Assembly: GCA_023406965.1 (NCBI GenBank)
Contig: JAEXTI010000016.1
Location: forward strand, 1-14,144
Source of the DNA: Chloroflexota bacterium
GTDB lineage: Bacteria > Chloroflexota > Anaerolineae > Anaerolineales > Anaerolineaceae
Direction of reading: 5' to 3'
Length of the DNA: 14,144 bases
The notes beneath the pieces were generated by a model. It saw nothing but the letters and a program-made list of their open reading frames with translations. It was not told where the DNA came from and ran no database searches. Of this stretch, positions 13,442 to 14,144 are shown one piece after another (position 1 is the stretch's first letter; every line of letters begins with the position of its first letter). The translations under genes were made by a program, and so were the position numbers.

Positions 13442-13876
13442 ATGTCTACTAATTCAACAGTCGTTGTAGAAACCCAGCGGCAGCCGGGCTGCCTTTTGCA
13501 GCTTTTGTGGTTCGCCTTCATCGGCGTCTGGCTGGGCCAGGTATGGATGATCATCGCCTGGATTTTGATGATCACCATCATCGGCATCCCCCTGGGCGTT
13601 GCCATGCTCAACATGATTCCCAAGGTGGTTGCCTTGCGCGAACCCACCCGCCAGGTGCGCGTTTATCGCCGCGCAGACGGCAACATGATGGAGCAAACGG
13701 TGGAGCCGCCCCAGATCAACATTATTCTGCGCTCCATCTACTTCCTCCTGATCGGCTGGTGGTTCTCTGCCTTGTGGATGGAAACAGCCTATGCGCTGTG
13801 CGCGACCATCATCGGTCTGCCGGTCGGTTTCTGGATGTTCGACCGCGTCCCCGCGGTATTGACCCTGCGCAGATAA
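13442..13876 (+). CDS. YccF domain membrane protein
   Basis: The product is 144 residues. The start at 13442 is fixed by AAGGAG (13429-13434), 7 nt upstream; the reading from 13346 has no such site. The protein holds two related YccF halves, an internal duplication: 17-65 (LLQLLWFAFIGVWLGQ.. TIIGIPLGVAMLNMIPKVVAL) and 93-142 (IILRSIYFLLIGWWFS.. TIIGLPVGFWMFDRVPAVLTL). Each half has a helix pair ending in IIG-P-G-x-x-M. The loop between them (66-92) is basic then acidic. The family is an inner-membrane protein of unknown function. It follows the cyclase terminator, so it probably has its own promoter in 13334-13440, which I cannot identify with confidence. Confidence 0.92.
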   Translation: MSTNSTVVVETQRQPGCLLQLLWFAFIGVWLGQVWMIIAWILMITIIGIPLGVAMLNMIPKVVALREPTRQVRVYRRADGNMMEQTVEPPQINIILRSIYFLLIGWWFSALWMETAYALCATIIGLPVGFWMFDRVPAVLTLRR

Positions 13877-13883
13877 ACAGTTT

Positions 13884-13937
13884 TTCTGACAACAAAAAAA
13901 TGCGGCGCGTATGCGCCGCATTTTTTTGTTGTCAGAA
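13884..13937. terminator. Bidirectional terminator, 25-bp perfect hairpin
   Basis: Arms 13884-13908 and 13913-13937 are fully complementary around GTAT. They contain seven A's on one side and seven T's on the other of a GC-rich ATGCGGCGC core, so both strands read hairpin plus T-run. It sits between YccF (ends 13876) and rubrerythrin (ends 13947). Confidence 0.92.
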
Positions 13938-13946
13938 TCGGTTAAT

Positions 13947-14144
13947 TTACTTGACCAGCATATAGCGGCTGCCGGGGGTACCGCACACGGGGCACTTGTC
14001 GGGAGCATTGCGCGGGTGGGTGTGTCCGCAGACGGGGCAAACATAGTAGTCAAAGCTATCATCTTCTTTGCCCAGCGACTCAAGCGCACCGCGGTAAAGC
14101 GCCTCGTGCACTTTTTCCACTTCCCAGGCCCACTTGAAGGTGAT
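13947..14144 (-). CDS. Rubrerythrin, C-terminal part (cut by window edge)
   Basis: The last 65 residues are visible, ending TAA at 13947-13949. The helical segment ITFKWAWEVEKVHEALYRGALE is the end of the four-helix diiron domain. A rubredoxin-like iron site follows with two CxxC pairs: CPVCG, then CPVCG 15 residues on, closing with GTPGSRYMLVK. Rubrerythrins reduce hydrogen peroxide in anaerobes and microaerophiles using rubredoxin or NAD(P)H-linked donors. The 5' part lies outside the window. The bidirectional terminator at 13884-13937 is shared with the YccF gene. Confidence 0.93.
   Translation of the reverse strand: MTFKWAWEVEKVHEALYRGALESLGKEDDSFDYYVCPVCGHTHPRNAPDKCPVCGTPGSRYMLVK

Overview
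The window looks like a chromosomal segment of a GC-rich bacterium. It is most probably a member of the Chloroflexota (Anaerolineae-like). That is an inference from the gene set: a very long stacked-GAF diguanylate cyclase, a PhaR-type regulator beside a phasin, an EGY1-like site-2 protease, a YccF protein and a rubrerythrin. It also rests on palindromic intergenic repeats. No rRNA or marker gene is available to prove it.

Bases 1 to about 2060 form an AT-richer accessory strip. It opens with the 3' end of a transposase gene (+). Directly against it lies a minus-strand gene for a membrane-anchored protein whose last codons run into the presumed IS end, so it is probably truncated. Next come a gene-free stretch and a minus-strand pair encoding an SRPBCC protein and a YrdB/DUF2568 membrane protein. 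The two minus-strand units are preceded by two diverged copies of one promoter-bearing repeat, each with a -35/-10 pair at 17 bp spacing.

From 2075 on the sequence becomes ordinary, high-GC and gene-dense. A 111-bp inverted-repeat element precedes rarA (+), which overlaps a histidine phosphatase/phosphomutase gene whose C-terminus runs into a purine-rich dispersed repeat. Convergent to these is a minus-strand unit starting with a selenocysteine tRNA (selC) and continuing 25 bp later into an M50 site-2 protease gene. Divergent from selC, across a palindrome-rich intergenic region, a sigma70-type promoter drives an ATP-grasp ligase (D-Ala-D-Ala ligase-like) and a tightly coupled PPOX-family flavin/F420-binding protein. 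They end at a bidirectional terminator shared with a minus-strand phasin and PhaR-like regulator pair.

Divergent from the phasin gene is a 1,435-residue membrane sensor: two membrane segments, HAMP, about six GAF domains and an intact GGEEF cyclase with an I-site. It is followed by a YccF membrane protein, then a 25-bp perfect hairpin that serves as terminator between YccF and a minus-strand rubrerythrin cut by the window edge.

The most notable points are: (i) selC in a probable single transcript with a membrane protease gene; (ii) a PhaR-like regulator whose C-terminal half resembles the neighbouring phasin, with a perfect 25-bp hairpin between the two genes; (iii) the repeated promoter modules in the accessory strip; and (iv) a conserved motif about 20 nt after two minus-strand genes. 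I see no complete defence system, CRISPR array, integrase or selenoprotein gene.
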